Assembly (NCBI RefSeq): GCF_001625215.2
Contig: NC_030385.2
Location: 29,103,598-29,167,597 of the forward strand
Origin: Daucus carota subsp. sativus
Taxonomy: Eukaryota; Streptophyta; Magnoliopsida; Apiales; Apiaceae
Reading direction: 5' to 3'
Length of the DNA: 64,000 bases
Shown: in pieces, positions 23,966 through 36,279 of the stretch
How positions within the stretch are numbered: the first letter of the stretch is position 1
How the letters are laid out: each line of letters starts with the position of its first letter
Made by a program: the position numbers and the translations under genes
The notes under the pieces: model-generated
Told to the model about the DNA's origin: nothing
What the model saw: the letters and a program-made list of their open reading frames with translations, nothing else
The model's database searches: none

Positions 23966-24045
23966 TGATTTCATATATGTAATCGCAATGTTAAAAGCAG
24001 AGAAATGAAAGACGAACATATCTTAACATCCTTGAAATTTCTCAG

Positions 24046-24421
24046 AGGCTGGACGTGGTCAGTACACAACCCATGACGTAGATGATAACAGAGTGGATAT
24101 GCCTTGTGTGCATCAATACTTTGTTTCTTCTTTTTCTTTACCATGCATTGGTACTAATGAAGTTTCTTTAAATCTGTTGCTCACCGTGTGCATCAATACT
24201 TAGTTTTTTTGTTTTCTTTACCATGCATTTAAAGAAATGAAGTTTTGACAATCTGATGCTCACCGTGTATTCTTACAGATTTCTGGGAAAGTTACATGGA
24301 TCTTGGTCCGCCGACAGAACTTTGCTCCAAGTGTAAAGCCGTGATGTGGAATGAGGAAAGAAACAACAAGGGTGCGAAATACAGCGACCTATCTTTTTCT
24401 ATTTGTTGCCGGGATGGTCAG
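24046..24421 (+). pseudogene. Helitron RepHel-like gene, distal exons with zinc-ribbon region
   Basis: This continues the gene started at 6025, beyond the 14-kb insertion. One exon begins after CTCAG at 24046 (EAGRGQYTTHDVDD...). A second runs 24279-24421 and reads YMDLGPPTELCSKCKAVMWN, then EERNN and FSICCRDGQ. The pattern DLGxPTxxCxxCxAxxWxEER...FSxCCRxGxV is the conserved zinc-ribbon segment before the Rep region of plant Helitron helicase-like proteins. The donor ending the first exon is unclear: phase needs a cut after 24093, where no GT exists. After 24421 a GTAG donor follows, but I find no further Rep or helicase exon, so the gene is truncated by more than a thousand codons. Confidence 0.65.
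24107..24270. repeat. Local tandem duplication, about 90-bp unit
   Basis: The phrase 'gtgtgcatcaatactt...ctttaccatgcat...tctgttgctcaccgtg' occurs twice in succession with small differences between the two distal exons of the Helitron-like gene. Confidence 0.7.
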
Positions 24422-27227
24422 GTAGTTCTGGATATTTTAAAATAATTACAACTAATAAATATTATAATTCCATCATATTTATTCCACCACTCAACCAAAC
24501 ACGTGATATCAGAAATGATACCTCAAACTCATGCCATCTCAACCCGATTCTTCATTCCAAACCCATACCCCCTCTCCAATCAAACGACCCCTCAGAAGTA
24601 TGCAGGCAGTTTGAATTTTGTAAACAGAAAACAGAGATGAATGAGAATTATTAACAGCAGAAAAACATAAAAAATATAAAGAAATCTATGGTGCTCCCTC
24701 CGGTGAAGACCTTCCGGGCCGCCAAGAATTGATCAAAGTAAACTAAGTCGCTGAGGTCATGGGTAAGACTAGATCTATCTCGAAGCAATTAAATTAATCA
24801 TTATCATTTCTTAACTAAATTATTAACGTGATTAGTAAGTTGCTGTGTGCGTCATTTGAAGCAGGTATTGACTATCGATTGGACAATTGTGCATTTCAGA
24901 TCACGTAACTTGCCTCCCCGGCTTTTTATATGTAATGTCATCACCATTCACAACCATTTATATTGGCTAGGGTTCATCAGAATCGCCAATTTAATTTTAA
25001 TTTTCAACTAAACTGTTCCCACCGAGTCTTTTTCTAAAGTTGGTACAGTAGTATTCTTTAGCTGACTAAAGTGGGTACACTTATTTCAAGCTGATCAAAC
25101 AAGACCGTTTAAGTTATTATAAACCAAAGTTGCTAAAACAACGATCTTAAACACTTTGGGGATAGTTCGTGATTATTATTTATTTATTATTTTACAAACA
25201 CAATTTGCACACATAATGGAACAATACAAACTTTTTGGTGAATATTATTGAGGCTTACAAATTTATATAACATCTATAAAGGATCGGGAATGGGAGAGGT
25301 GATTTGTGTGATGGTAGAAGCCTGAAGAGTCAGAGGATAGGCTGAAAAGCACATGCATGCTCCCTAAATGAACGGTGGTGAAATTGTACACTGACTAATG
25401 AAATTGTAGATTGACGTTAAGTTTGTGTTACTCCATAACCTAATTACAGGATCTAATAATTGAGTTTAATCCAACCATAGATATAAAGCGTCCTTTCCAG
25501 CGAATGTGATTGGAAAGAGATAGGAAAGTACGATCACATGGAGTGGATGGCTGGCTTTTTTATGAGTTATGACAAAAACTAAAGCAGAAACCACATTGGA
25601 GGGTAAAGAGAAGACATTCCCCGGAATTGGGGTGAGTTTGGCCTATATTCAATTTTTCGGAATTACTGTATTAGTTAACTTATACATATACTCTGTAGAT
25701 TTTCTAGTATAATCAGACTGTATTATAGGTTTTTCCCTAGTGATAACCTTGCTCTCATGATTAGAACAACTGTTTATTTTAAAGATAGTCACAGTTCGAT
25801 TTTTGAATGCTATAATTTTTTTCAGCTAAACTTTTCCACAATGAAATACACCAAAAGTAATCACAGACAACATACGAATCAGAAGTATCAACCATTGCTC
25901 CTGCCCTCCTCGCTTTAATGTCTTTTTACAAACGAAAAAAAATTTCCCTGCTTTAATCTTTGCCCCCACGAATTTGAATTCCTGGATACGTCCCTACATA
26001 TACTAAGTAGGAGTGAGGGGTGTTGAGTTGACATCGATCATTGGAGATGAGAAAAATTGAATAAAAATTTGTAACCGAACCCAAAATTGCAAAAAATTGT
26101 ATGAAACCATAGTAAATAAATTTTAGCTAAATGTTAGATATTATTTTCTATTCATGTGACATCAAATTCAGGTCGGAATTTACACACACACCTAGAGGCG
26201 GATCTAGGAAGAGGCACGGGCACACGTGTTTCCCCAAATTTTCTTTTTTACATTTTTTCACCATTCTAAATTTTGCAAAATTATAGAAGTGTTCCCTCAA
26301 AATTCAAAGATATATATGTGTTTTTCGAAAATTTGCTTGTTATCCCTCTAAGATTTTAGGTCTAAATCCGCTCATGACACTACCCAAGACTAGAAACTTA
26401 TGAATAAAAATCGTTGTGCTGGCTGAATTTTGGCAACTGATTCCTTCTCCGATCAATTGAAGTGAATTTTTGGGTAGGGCGCTGATCATGAACAAACACA
26501 ATCCCACAGTATATCATATTTTTGACATTGTGCGTGGGCGTAACGAGTAACAACAAGAAATTATCCGGCATTTTCCGAAGCAACCTCATGGAAGGCTCCA
26601 GCATAATGGGGCATGGGTAGGTTTGAGTAACCAACAAACCAAATAAACAACTAACAGCTGAATGGTTGATTCTAGAAAAGTACATGTAAACATGCGTCTG
26701 ACGACATGTGCATGCCTGCACATCTTATAAACAAATTGCACAAACGATTGGGTCTTATTGAACCGCTTTACTGGTCCTCATAGGGGTGCCCAATTGAGCC
26801 CACATGGATATTCAATAAGAAAATACTATCAATTCGAGCGGATGATAAATAATTGTTAAAATCATATTTTTTATATTTTTCGAAATAGATTCGCCATAGT
26901 TGACATAATTTTTCATAACAACAAAAATTTGAAGTCAATTAGGCTGGCCATGCTCGGGTTGGATCTAGAAATATGTTCTTAAGAGATACTAAGAAAACTT
27001 TCGAAAAACAGCCGTGGCCGTGGCCATGCTGATGATGATCTTCATCCAATTACAAAGAAAATAATTAAAACCAAACTCGGAAATTAATCACTGTTGTTAA
27101 AAATTGAACCCTTCATTACTTGACCTTTCATAACACTAATACTAACAATTCTTAAGTTTACATACACGAGGGGCTGATGATTATTTACAATCAGAAGATG
27201 TAGGTGTTGACTGTTGTGCAAGAATCA
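24422..27227. other. Intergenic stretch with dispersed-repeat remnants
   Basis: No gene recognised. At about 26194-26385 there is a copy, in opposite orientation, of the repeat also seen at 37985-38165 (gcggatctaggaagaggcac... ending ...aaatccgctcatg). Positions 24440-24600 look like the end of a TIR element but have no partner. The minus-strand frame at 26398-26721 has no recognisable similarity. Confidence 0.4.
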
Positions 27228-27824
27228 TCAATACGAGGAATATGCAGTGCGGTGAAGAACACGGTCTTGGAGAATTCCGTTGTAGAGAGCCATTCTGTTA
27301 GCCTGCAATTCTCTTCCCTTTCTACTAGTACTACTGTTACCGTTATTACTGCCTCTATTCCGTTGTCGTCGTCTAAATTCTTCGCTGTTTCCAACCGGAT
27401 CAACCACGTCTTCTGCAAACTGCACTCTCTTCTTCTTTTTCTCCCTCTTGCTCGCATCTAACAAATAATTTGCACAAACATTTAGTACAGAGATCGTAAA
27501 ATTATCAATTTAACTATTTTCTATATTTATTTAAAATACGCTGGCATACAAAGCGTGATTTAAATAGCCTGGGTGGCGGGTATATCCACTGTTATCCCAG
27601 GACACTTGAGTTCGACTCTCGAGAAAAATACGTTAGACATATAAGAAGGTTCAATAAACAAATTAGACGGTACCTGAAGCAGAGATGAGGGATGAGGATG
27701 TTGGTAGGTGAAATTTGTGGAGGCCTAAAGCAAGGACAATGACGGTGCCGGAGACGGCGGCCATGGCAGTGGCCAACATGACCGTGCTAGTACTAGAATT
27801 CGTGTTCAATATAGAAGAAGCCAT
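27228..27824 (-). CDS. Small membrane-anchored plant protein of unknown function, two exons
   Basis: Exon 1 is 27674-27824 and exon 2 is 27228-27457, joined in phase 1 across a GT-AG intron, giving 126 residues. Residues about 14-34 (STVMLATAMAAVSGTVIVLA) form a hydrophobic membrane or signal-anchor segment. The second exon is basic and contains KKKKRVQFAEDVVDP and LQANRMALYNGILQDRV. I recall uncharacterised plant proteins with a K-rich V.FAxDVV(D/E)P motif and a C-terminal ANRxALYxGILxDR motif. No function is known to me. A TATA box lies 74-81 bp upstream of the start. A 5.7-kb retrotransposon is inserted 195 bp upstream of the start codon, so upstream regulatory DNA has been displaced. Confidence 0.8.
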
Positions 27825-27897
27825 TGTCACAACAACTAGTTGGTCCCTGAAGAAAAAGTGTTTGGTGTGTGATGAATGAAGGGAACAACAGTTACAT

Positions 27898-27905
27898 TAT
27901 TTATA
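27898..27905 (-). promoter_or_regulatory. TATA box of the small membrane protein gene
   Basis: TATAAATA on the minus strand, 74-81 bp upstream of the ATG at 27824. The retrotransposon insertion point at 28019-28023 is about 115 bp further upstream, so the core promoter is kept. Confidence 0.6.
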
Positions 27906-28023
27906 CATGGAATCAAATTGCATTATTATAGGATTTTGTTGTGTGGAGAGATGGCTTTTTGTATGATGGAAGAGAAGGGTGGACTTGTGAGTCTGCCAGC
28001 CCTTGGAACCAAAAAAAGGAGTG

Positions 28024-28430
28024 TGTTGTAAATCTTGTAATATATACTATTAAACTATACAAAAATAAGAAAAGGAAACTATTCTGGAAAGTATAAAGAG
28101 AATAGGAGATGGAGAGAGAAAGTAGTTGTATTTCAGAATATTTCAGAATAGAATTCATTTCAACTGAACTAGCTATTTATAGAGGTTGGTTGATGAATCT
28201 TCCTAACTAAGATTTGCAATACTTCTAGGTTAAGTATTACGATTCTTCTCGAGTAAGTATCGTAAGTCTTCCTCGATAAGCTATGCGATTCTTCTCGAGT
28301 AAGTATCGCCAGACTTCCTTGATAAGCTTTGCGAGTCTTCCTTAGTAAGTTTCACCAAACTTACTTGATAAGATTTGCGAGTCTTCTTGACTAAGCTTTT
28401 GACAATCACTTAATATATTATTTTATAACA
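28024..28430 (-). repeat. 3' LTR of the young copia element
   Basis: 407 bp, TGTTGTAAAT...TTTATAACA. It contains short imperfect direct repeats around 'cttctcgagtaagtatcg' and 'cttccttgataagctttgcg' at about 28245-28395, a likely U3 enhancer-like array. Confidence 0.95.
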
Positions 28431-28440
28431 CTCCCCCTTG
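28431..28440 (-). other. Polypurine tract of the young copia element
   Basis: CAAGGGGGAG on the minus strand, directly before the 3' LTR start. Confidence 0.85.
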
Positions 28441-31400
28441 ATTGTCAAATGCGAGTTATCATAGAGATTGACTGCCTCGTTAAAACCTTGCAAGGAAAAA
28501 CCCAGTGGGATAAAAACCTTGTCGAAGGAAAAAGAGTACAGTCTCCCCCTGAATTAAATTACTCACATTTCGACATCTTGATCCAGTAGACCTCTTAATC
28601 TTCGTATACCCATATAACTTCGTAACTTCTCAAATGTTGATGTCGGTAATGACTTTGCAGGTTTATCCACCAGGTTATTGGATGAACGAACTTGTTGTAC
28701 ATCAATATCACCATTTTTCTGAAAACTCCTGAGTATAGAAGAATTCTGACAATATGTGTTTTGTTCGATCTCCTTAGACATGTCTTTTCTTGAGTTGTCT
28801 TAACCAAATACATCATTTGCTTGCTTCATGAATTTCCAGTAACTTTGTTTGTAATCGCCCAAAGTGAAGATCTGACATGTATCCAGCATCTTTTAGTTGG
28901 GCCAGAATTGAATCTCGTCAACAGGTTCACAACAAATGCAATATAAGGGCTCCAATTGCACGAAGGTAGGAAACTTCAGATTCGAGTGCTTATTCATCCT
29001 GTTCTCTAGGACGGAAGGGATCCTTTTCAACCTCAAGTGATTGACAAACCATTGACGTGGTTAGTGGATGAACTTTGTCCACTTAGAACCGATCAAGGAC
29101 CTTTTCAATGTAGTTTGATTGATAAACAAATATGCCTGAAGATAAGTGTTCCACCTGTATACCTAAACAAAATCTTGTCTTTCGAAGATCTTTCATTTCA
29201 AAACTCATTTTTCAAATGGTTAATAGCATTAGTAATATCTTCAAAAGTACCAATAATATTCAAATCATCCACATATCAACAATTATAACAAAAACGGTTG
29301 GTGAACGTTGAATAAAAATGCAAAGACATACCTGATGATTAACATATCCATCATTCAATAATTATTTACCAAGCATTTTGTACTACATACGACCAAATTG
29401 TTTCAAACCATATAATAATCGTTGGGATATAACATAATATAAATGTCAAGGCTTAGTGTCCTCTATCTCTAATCCTTCAGGGATTTTCATAAAAATATCA
29501 CTATCAAGTGATATATAAAAGTATGCTATCACAACGTCCATCAGACGTGTTTCCAAAGCCATACTCATTATAAAATGAGAGGTAACTCCATCCATTACAG
29601 GAGAGTATATTTCCTGGTGATTAAAATTATACCCATTAGGAAATAAAAGTAACTCTATCCCTTATAGGAGAGTATGTTTCCTAATAATCAAATCCAGGTC
29701 TCTGAGAGAATCCTTGGGCTATCAACCAAGCTTTATATCTCACAATTTCATCTCTCATTTCATTTTCATACAAATACTCATCTATCCTCAACGGGGACTT
29801 CACCAGCTGGTGTTTAAACTATAGGTCCATATACATTTACCTTGCGCAAGAATTGCAATTCTTCCTAGATTGCAATTTTTCATTTTGGCCAATCATATCA
29901 TTGTCGACACTCTTCCACACTTTGTGGTTCAAGATCGGAGTTCATAATAATATTGCATACATATCGCAATCTCAATACTCCCACGATCCAATTATCTCAT
30001 TGTCGACACTTCTCCACACTTTGTGGTTTAGGATCGGAGTTTATAATAATATCACATACATATCATCAATCTTAGTACTCTCACGATCCAATAATTTCCC
30101 TTTATGTACATAAATTATAGAGATCTCATAACTTTCAGGTACCTTTGCTTCCATGGAAGCATTTGCCACTTCTGGGGCATTTGCCACTTCTAGGGCATGT
30201 GCCACTTCTGGGGCAATTTCCTCTTCAGGAGGATTTGTCACAGCCACTTCAGGGGCTTGAACCTCTTCAGGAGGCAATACCACTTCTGGGGTATGTATTT
30301 GTCACTTCTGGGACAATATCATCTTTCAGAGATAATCCCATTTCTAGGAATTTTGTTTCAGCCACTTCAGGGGCTCAAACCTCTTCAGGAGGTAATACCA
30401 CTTCTGGGGTATTTTATGGAATTGTTGCCACTTCTTGGCAAGTCTAATTAATTTCCGTTTCATAAAAGAATAACCTCTACAAGGGGTAATACCGCTTTTA
30501 GGGTATATATCAAAAAGCTTGCCACTTCTGGGGCAAGTATAATCAATTTGTAATTTCACAGTACAATATCATATGTACGAATAGATTTCCCACGCTTCCG
30601 GCGTGCTTATTATATTCTAACCAATTCTTCAAAAATTGCTTTATAAATCAGGATTTCAATCCTTACCAAAGCATTAATAGCATGTATGTGTGATAATATG
30701 TCTAAAAATCACTAAAAGAATTCGGCATTGATTATCAATATTTTGCATATAAATAACTCTTTGAAGTTATGACCCATATTATTAGTAGATCAATATAATT
30801 CAAAACTGATGCATTCGAAGATATCACATAATTTATGCAAAATATTTTCTCCCCCTGATTTAGGGAATATAGATTCACCAAAATGAAAATCAGCATACTG
30901 TGCAGAAAAAATATCACCAGTTAATGACTCTAGATACCTTATATTAAACGAAGAATCAAAACCAGCATATATACTATTGTTCCTCAGTGTAGTTCTTTGT
31001 GACAATGCAATAAGGGCACATTCTTCAATTATCAAAAGTCCCCCACTAGTATCTCTAAAATCTTTTTAATGACCAGTTAACCAAAAGATTGTCTATGACA
31101 ATCATATGATTCGATTTATTTGTGAACTACTATTTGACAAGATACTAAATAATTGTAGCTCACATAGCTCTTTACTCTATTGATTATTAAGGCAAGTAAT
31201 TTGGTAAAGGCATATAAGGGACCATCGAGTTGACGCATCAATAAAGTACCTAAATGTGCCGGAAGATGGATGAATAGGACCACAAATGTCACCTTGAATT
31301 CTTTCTAAGAATTTCGGGGATTCAGTTTGAAGCTTAACTAGGAATGATCAGACAATCAAAACTTTTTAAGGAACATACTGAACAAGGAAGTTCACCTTGG

Positions 31401-33300
31401 GCATTACCTTTTGAGTTATAAAAGGATGTCCTCTAGATTCTTTAATAATATGACGCATCATAGATATTCCTAGATGATCAAGCCTTTCATGCCAAGGGAA
31501 AAGTAGTTTTAGGTTTGTGACTTTGGGAATGTTGACACTATGAGATTCAATAGCTCTTATTCTTGTAACATATAATCCTGAAGAAATTGAGTGAAATTTT
31601 TCAAAGACCTTTTTATTGTCAACAGTGTTTGAGGTGATGAAAAGATATTCTTTTTCATTCTCATCAGTAGTTTCAACGTGAAACCATTACAAACGAGTAT
31701 CTTTAAACCTTAGTAGGTTTCTAGTTGCCTTTCTAGAGTATAGAGCATCTTATGTGCGTCTTATTTGGCAGAATAAAACTAGCTTCTCAGAAACCTCTAT
31801 TATGTATGATGTACCCGATACCGTCCAGACATGTAAGTTGGTTTTATTAGTCAACTGTGAAAGTATTTCTAACTTTGTAAATTAGTGTGTGTGGTTGTGG
31901 AATCAATAATGCATATATCTTCCATCGCTATACATATATTAATGAAAAACATATTTAAAAAAACACACCGTGTATATTAAACAACAACATGAAACAAGCA
32001 GATAAAGAAAAAATGTAAAACATAAAGGAAATAAGTAAAGCAAGACAATAAATATAAAGTCTAGTCGTCTCAACCATAATAAAGGTTAGCACCAGTATAT
32101 ATTTCATTTGAGGCCTTATTGACTGGTTCATTGACTAGATTATAATTAACAAAGTTTGTTTCTACTCTCTTCCCATTATTCCTTTTGGATAACCCATAGA
32201 GATCAACAAGATGTTTAGGTGTGTGATAGGTACATTGCTAATGTCCCTCAGATCCGCACCAATGACATATGCCTCGGTTCTCTCCTTTTTGGGGTGCCTT
32301 TATTTTGGCACTTCATGTTGCCATTTCTAGTGGCCTGAGTTTTAACCATCACGTTGCCCCTTCAGGTGGCCAGAATGATATTGATTTCGAAACCGACTAT
32401 GGAAATTTCAACGTCCACAGTTTCGTCCATAACCTCGTCCTCCTCTATGCCCTTTCCCACGTTCATTCTTCAGGAATGACGTGTTATGTACTTCAGGTAC
32501 CTGGGCAGAGCCTATGGGACGAATCTGATGGTTTGTCAATAGCAACTCATTATTCTTTTCAACCACAAGAAGGAGATATACCATCGCGCCATATTTTTGG
32601 AAACTCCGCTCTCTATATCGTTGTGCCAAAATCATAGTATTTGGGTGAAAAAGTTGATAGGGTCTTTTCAATTATTTCGGCATCAATAATATTTTCACCA
32701 TACAAAATTAATATTTGAGCTTATCTTGAAAAAAGCAGAATTATGTTCAACTACAGATTTGAAATCTTGTAACCTCAAATCAAACAGTCAGAACGGGCAG
32801 ATGGTAAGTGAATAGGTTTCTGGTGATCAAATCTATCCTTGAGATTATTTCAATGGGTGAGGGGGTTATTTTCTAAGTCAATAGTGTCTTTTAGACTGTT
32901 AGCACTAATGTGTAAAATCATTTCAAGGAACCATGATAGATAATTATTCCAGGAAACATCTAAGGCAACAAACTCTAATTTTACAAGGCTCGTCATTCTG
33001 AATGTAAAACAAATATATAAAATATGACATATCAATATTTCAAGTTAATACACAAACAATATAATATTTATACAGTATGATATAACTAAAAGGTTTTAAC
33101 GGCATTGCCGCCATTAACAAATCAAGCAATAGTAAATTCATAAGCAATACCGATAGTAATAATTGTAAAATGAGTAGAGATAGATCGTACCTTATTTCTG
33201 TGAAAGTCGCAGTATTTAGAGTAGGTTAGATTGTACCTGTTTATGATGTACCTTGTTTGACTTATCTCAGTTTGGCAGAGTCCTTCTTTGGCATATCTCA
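28441..33300 (-). pseudogene. Degenerate copia gag-pol interior
   Basis: Minus-strand fragments in order: a Gly/Arg-rich stretch then CHWCGSEGH near 32250, a gag zinc knuckle truncated by a stop; DHLGISMMRHIIKESRGHPF near 31440-31490 (GAG-pre-integrase type); FLERIQGDICGPIHPSSGTF near 31250-31310 (integrase start); a repeat region at 30150-30540; and YVDDLNIIGTFEDITNAINH near 29210-29275, the RT catalytic block. Just after the YVDD block a one-base frameshift precedes the MKDL..-type continuation. No ORF longer than about 120 codons remains, so no protein product is expected. Confidence 0.85.
30150..30540. repeat. Degenerate short tandem repeat (PEVA-type) in the copia interior
   Basis: Units of about 18 bp ('gccacttctggggcatttg') repeat more than ten times with variation. 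On the minus strand they encode repeats such as APEVANAPEVA and PPEEE, a linker-like region between integrase and RT. Confidence 0.8.
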
Positions 33301-33311
33301 GTTCGGCAGAG

Positions 33312-33325
33312 TCTCGTGCTGATAA
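33312..33325 (-). other. Primer-binding site of the young copia element
   Basis: TTATCAGCACGAGA on the minus strand, two bases after the 5' LTR end. It is not the initiator-Met sequence TGGTATCAGAGC. I cannot assign the tRNA from memory. Confidence 0.6.
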
Positions 33326-33327
33326 CG

Positions 33328-33734
33328 TGTTGTAAATCTTGTAATATATACTATTAAACTATACAAAAATAAGAAAAGGAAACTATTCTGGAAAGTATAA
33401 AGAGAATAGGAGATGGAGAGAGAAAGTAGTTGTATTTCAGAATATTTCAGAATAGAATTCATTTCAACTGAACTAGCTATTTATAGAGGTTGGTTGATGA
33501 ATCTTCCTAACTAAGATTTGCAATACTTCTAGGTTAAGTATTACGATTCTTCTCGAGTAAGTATCGTAAGTCTTCCTCGATAAGCTATGCGATTCTTCTC
33601 GAGTAAGTATCGCCAGACTTCCTTGATAAGCTTTGCGAGTCTTCCTTAGTAAGTTTCACCAAACTTACTTGATAAGATTTGCGAGTCTTCTTGACTAAGC
33701 TTTTGACAATCACTTAATATATTATTTTATAACA
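33328..33734 (-). repeat. 5' LTR of the young copia element
   Basis: 407 bp, identical by eye to 28024-28430, followed by the target duplication GAGTG at 33735-33739. Confidence 0.95.
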
Positions 33735-33739
33735 GAGTG

Positions 33740-36214
33740 CTTCTTTTTTGAAATTTTATATATTTGTGTTACTCGTGATACATGACGCATACGTGGCCCC
33801 CTCTTTCTCACTCACCTCACCCGCACCATAAAATTTTTTATTTGACCGTCGTTCATTACTGATAACTGTCTCACGGATAAAAATTGATGAATGAATCGAT
33901 AAAAAATCATCATCCGGTTAAAAAGTGATAGTAATTATTTGAATCAAGTTGATTATTCAAATTTCCGTATAAAATTAGTATTCTTTTTCAAATTTGGTTG
34001 TAAAATATTTTTAAAATTTTTCAGTTCCAAAGAATGAATATATTCTGTTTTATGAGGGTTTTGTATAGGTGCTGATGTTAGTGATTGTGGTCATTAACGT
34101 ATTTGTGGACGTCTTTGAATGCAATCACGGAAGATATAGAGAAAGTGAGTAAACGTATGGAGGCCTTGCCATTTGCCAAAGCGTGGTCTGTTGGTCTGCT
34201 CATTTCTCACACGGATCTCACAAAGATTGGCTCCATCACTTGCATAATGTGAAACTAAACACCATCCACGTTACGTGTATTGTTCTGGTTGAATACGAAT
34301 AAAGCACGGCTACATGTATATAGGAGCAGTTTGATTACTCGTGCAATGATGTAATAATCAATAATGTACTCGAAATTGAGAGTTTTGTGAATTTAACTTC
34401 ATTTATCCAGGAAATAAAATTTATTGTATTTCGAGAACCACCGAATAATATTTCATTTGAAGCAACTACGAGTATCAGGATAAAATATTTTTTGTAAAAT
34501 TAAATAATTTGTACTTTAAAAATGGCTTTGAGTTGTCAATTATAAATTTATAATAAACAAGTTGCCTATTAATCTATTAGCATCATCTTACAATGATGTA
34601 GCTATAGATCATGAATCTCCTCGCTTGCTGAGCTTCAAATTAATCTACTTCATAGATTATAGCAGCATTGTCTGAAGACCTTTGGTCGGAGGTCTTCTGA
34701 ACATCTCCCTTTCTCGATTTTACTAACAATCCTTAAATATAATTTCTCTCGGGACCAAGTGCAAAAGCACCTCTACCTTTTTTTTACTGTCCATTAAGTA
34801 CTGAGAGATAGAACTCGCAAAGTCCAGTGAAATACCGAGTGTTAATTACTGTGATTTTAATTATTTTTTTTAAGAATAATGGCCTGAATTTGGACTTTTA
34901 GGTCACCGTTGAAGTTGTCCCGCGAGAAAGAACTCCCGATGTCAAATGAAATAATGAGTATTAATTAATATGAAGGTTATTTTGGCTTTAAGAGTAACAT
35001 GGCTATATCCTGAATGGTTCGGACGATAATATCATCATTGCCACTAATCACACAAGCTCTGATGCATTTTGGAGAATATGGTGCCTGAAAGATAATTCAG
35101 CCATCAAAGGGTCCAAACAATTGCTCATTCAGTGTCTTGTTTTGCAATATAAATGTAGACTGTGGTAATAAGGACATTTTCGAGTAATCTCAACTGAACT
35201 AGCACTTCCCAAGCGATTGACCTATTAAGCTGGCAGTGAATATCATCCGTGCCTCCCTTGGCACAACCTTTTAATAGAATTACCAGAAAAACTGGACTGT
35301 GGAAATCTTATGGTTCCTGAAGTCTGTCTGATATTTCCTGTGGAAAGGATTATCAAATTCACATCACAATCACTAATGCTACCTTTAGAACTGATAATCC
35401 TCTTCCCGCCATCGTCATTAGGCATTTTACTGTCAAACAACAATCTCTGTCATGATTCATGAGTAGAAATGGTAGACGTCACCAAGTCCTGTAATCACTT
35501 GGATTCATCAACCACTGAACACAGATGACTTTAGCATTCTGGAAGTAAATTTTTGGTCCTCCCCATGTCTTCCCTTCATCCTGTTCAGCAAACAAAATGC
35601 AGGATTCTCACGCCTTTATAGCCCTCTAATCCCCCTATCAGGGTGATTTCAGTATAAGTCCACCACCTTACGAAGAATATTAAGGGATTCTTACTTAGTA
35701 CGCGTATTGTGAACAATTTAGCCTGCCTACCAATTAGTATCACTATTCTAATGGCAAAATGCATAGTCTAAAATGTTAGGTGCCAAGAAAACAAAGTTCA
35801 TAATGCTGATATATGGTACTAAAAGAATTAAGTTCTTCTGCAAAGAACATCACATTTTTTTCATTGTTGCTCATTTTCACTAATCTCTATAGCATATATT
35901 TTACTACTATGTTTTTGTAGTAGTTAATTTGGTGCCAACCCCTCTTTCTGCTTTGTGATTAAATTGTACTATTTCACTATTTGCTTACGGAATGAGAGGT
36001 TAATTCTTCTGCTCGCGATGATTAAAAATTGTTAATGAATTTTATTGGCGCAATCAAACTTATTAAAAAAATTTCAACTATAAATTTTGACTTGATCTTT
36101 TCGTAATTATATTCTGGGACCTTGCTTAGGTGCAGACATTAATGCCAGTCCCAAGTGCCCTGCGAAATGCAAACTTTGTGGGACAGCTGGTTGTAGAATT
36201 TGTCACAGACCATT
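33740..36214. other. Intergenic stretch upstream of the AP2/ERF gene
   Basis: No gene recognised. A minus-strand frame at 35243-35443 has balanced codon content, but no family motif and no splice partners that I can find. The last few hundred bases should hold the promoter of the SHN-type gene. Confidence 0.4.
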
Positions 36215-36221
36215 TATATAA
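36215..36221 (+). promoter_or_regulatory. TATA box of the SHN-type gene
   Basis: TATATAA about 60 bp upstream of the ATG at 36280. Its position supports that ATG and argues against the longer open frame that starts upstream of the box. Confidence 0.5.
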
Positions 36222-36279
36222 TGTGTCAAGTCCAACACATACTCTTCTGACACCAGTCGAACTATATGATCCAGGATTC

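Larger units (their letters stand above)
28024..33734 (-). mobile_element. Ty1/copia LTR retrotransposon, very young insertion with dead coding region
   Basis: A 5,711-bp element flanked by the target duplication GAGTG (28019-28023 and 33735-33739). Its two 407-bp LTRs (28024-28430 and 33328-33734) read as identical in a base-by-base comparison by eye. A polypurine tract and a primer site place it on the minus strand. The interior shows gag zinc knuckle, GAG-pre-integrase, integrase and RT fragments in copia order, all full of stops and frameshifts. Either it was mobilised in trans by an active relative, or its LTRs were homogenised. Confidence 0.95.

Noticed and set aside
32269-32637. Plus-strand frame of 122 codons
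   Set aside because: Antisense to the Gly/Arg-rich gag remnant of the young copia element.
35243-35443. Minus-strand frame upstream of the SHN gene
   Set aside because: No motif, and no neighbouring exon with a compatible phase; possible gene relic only.
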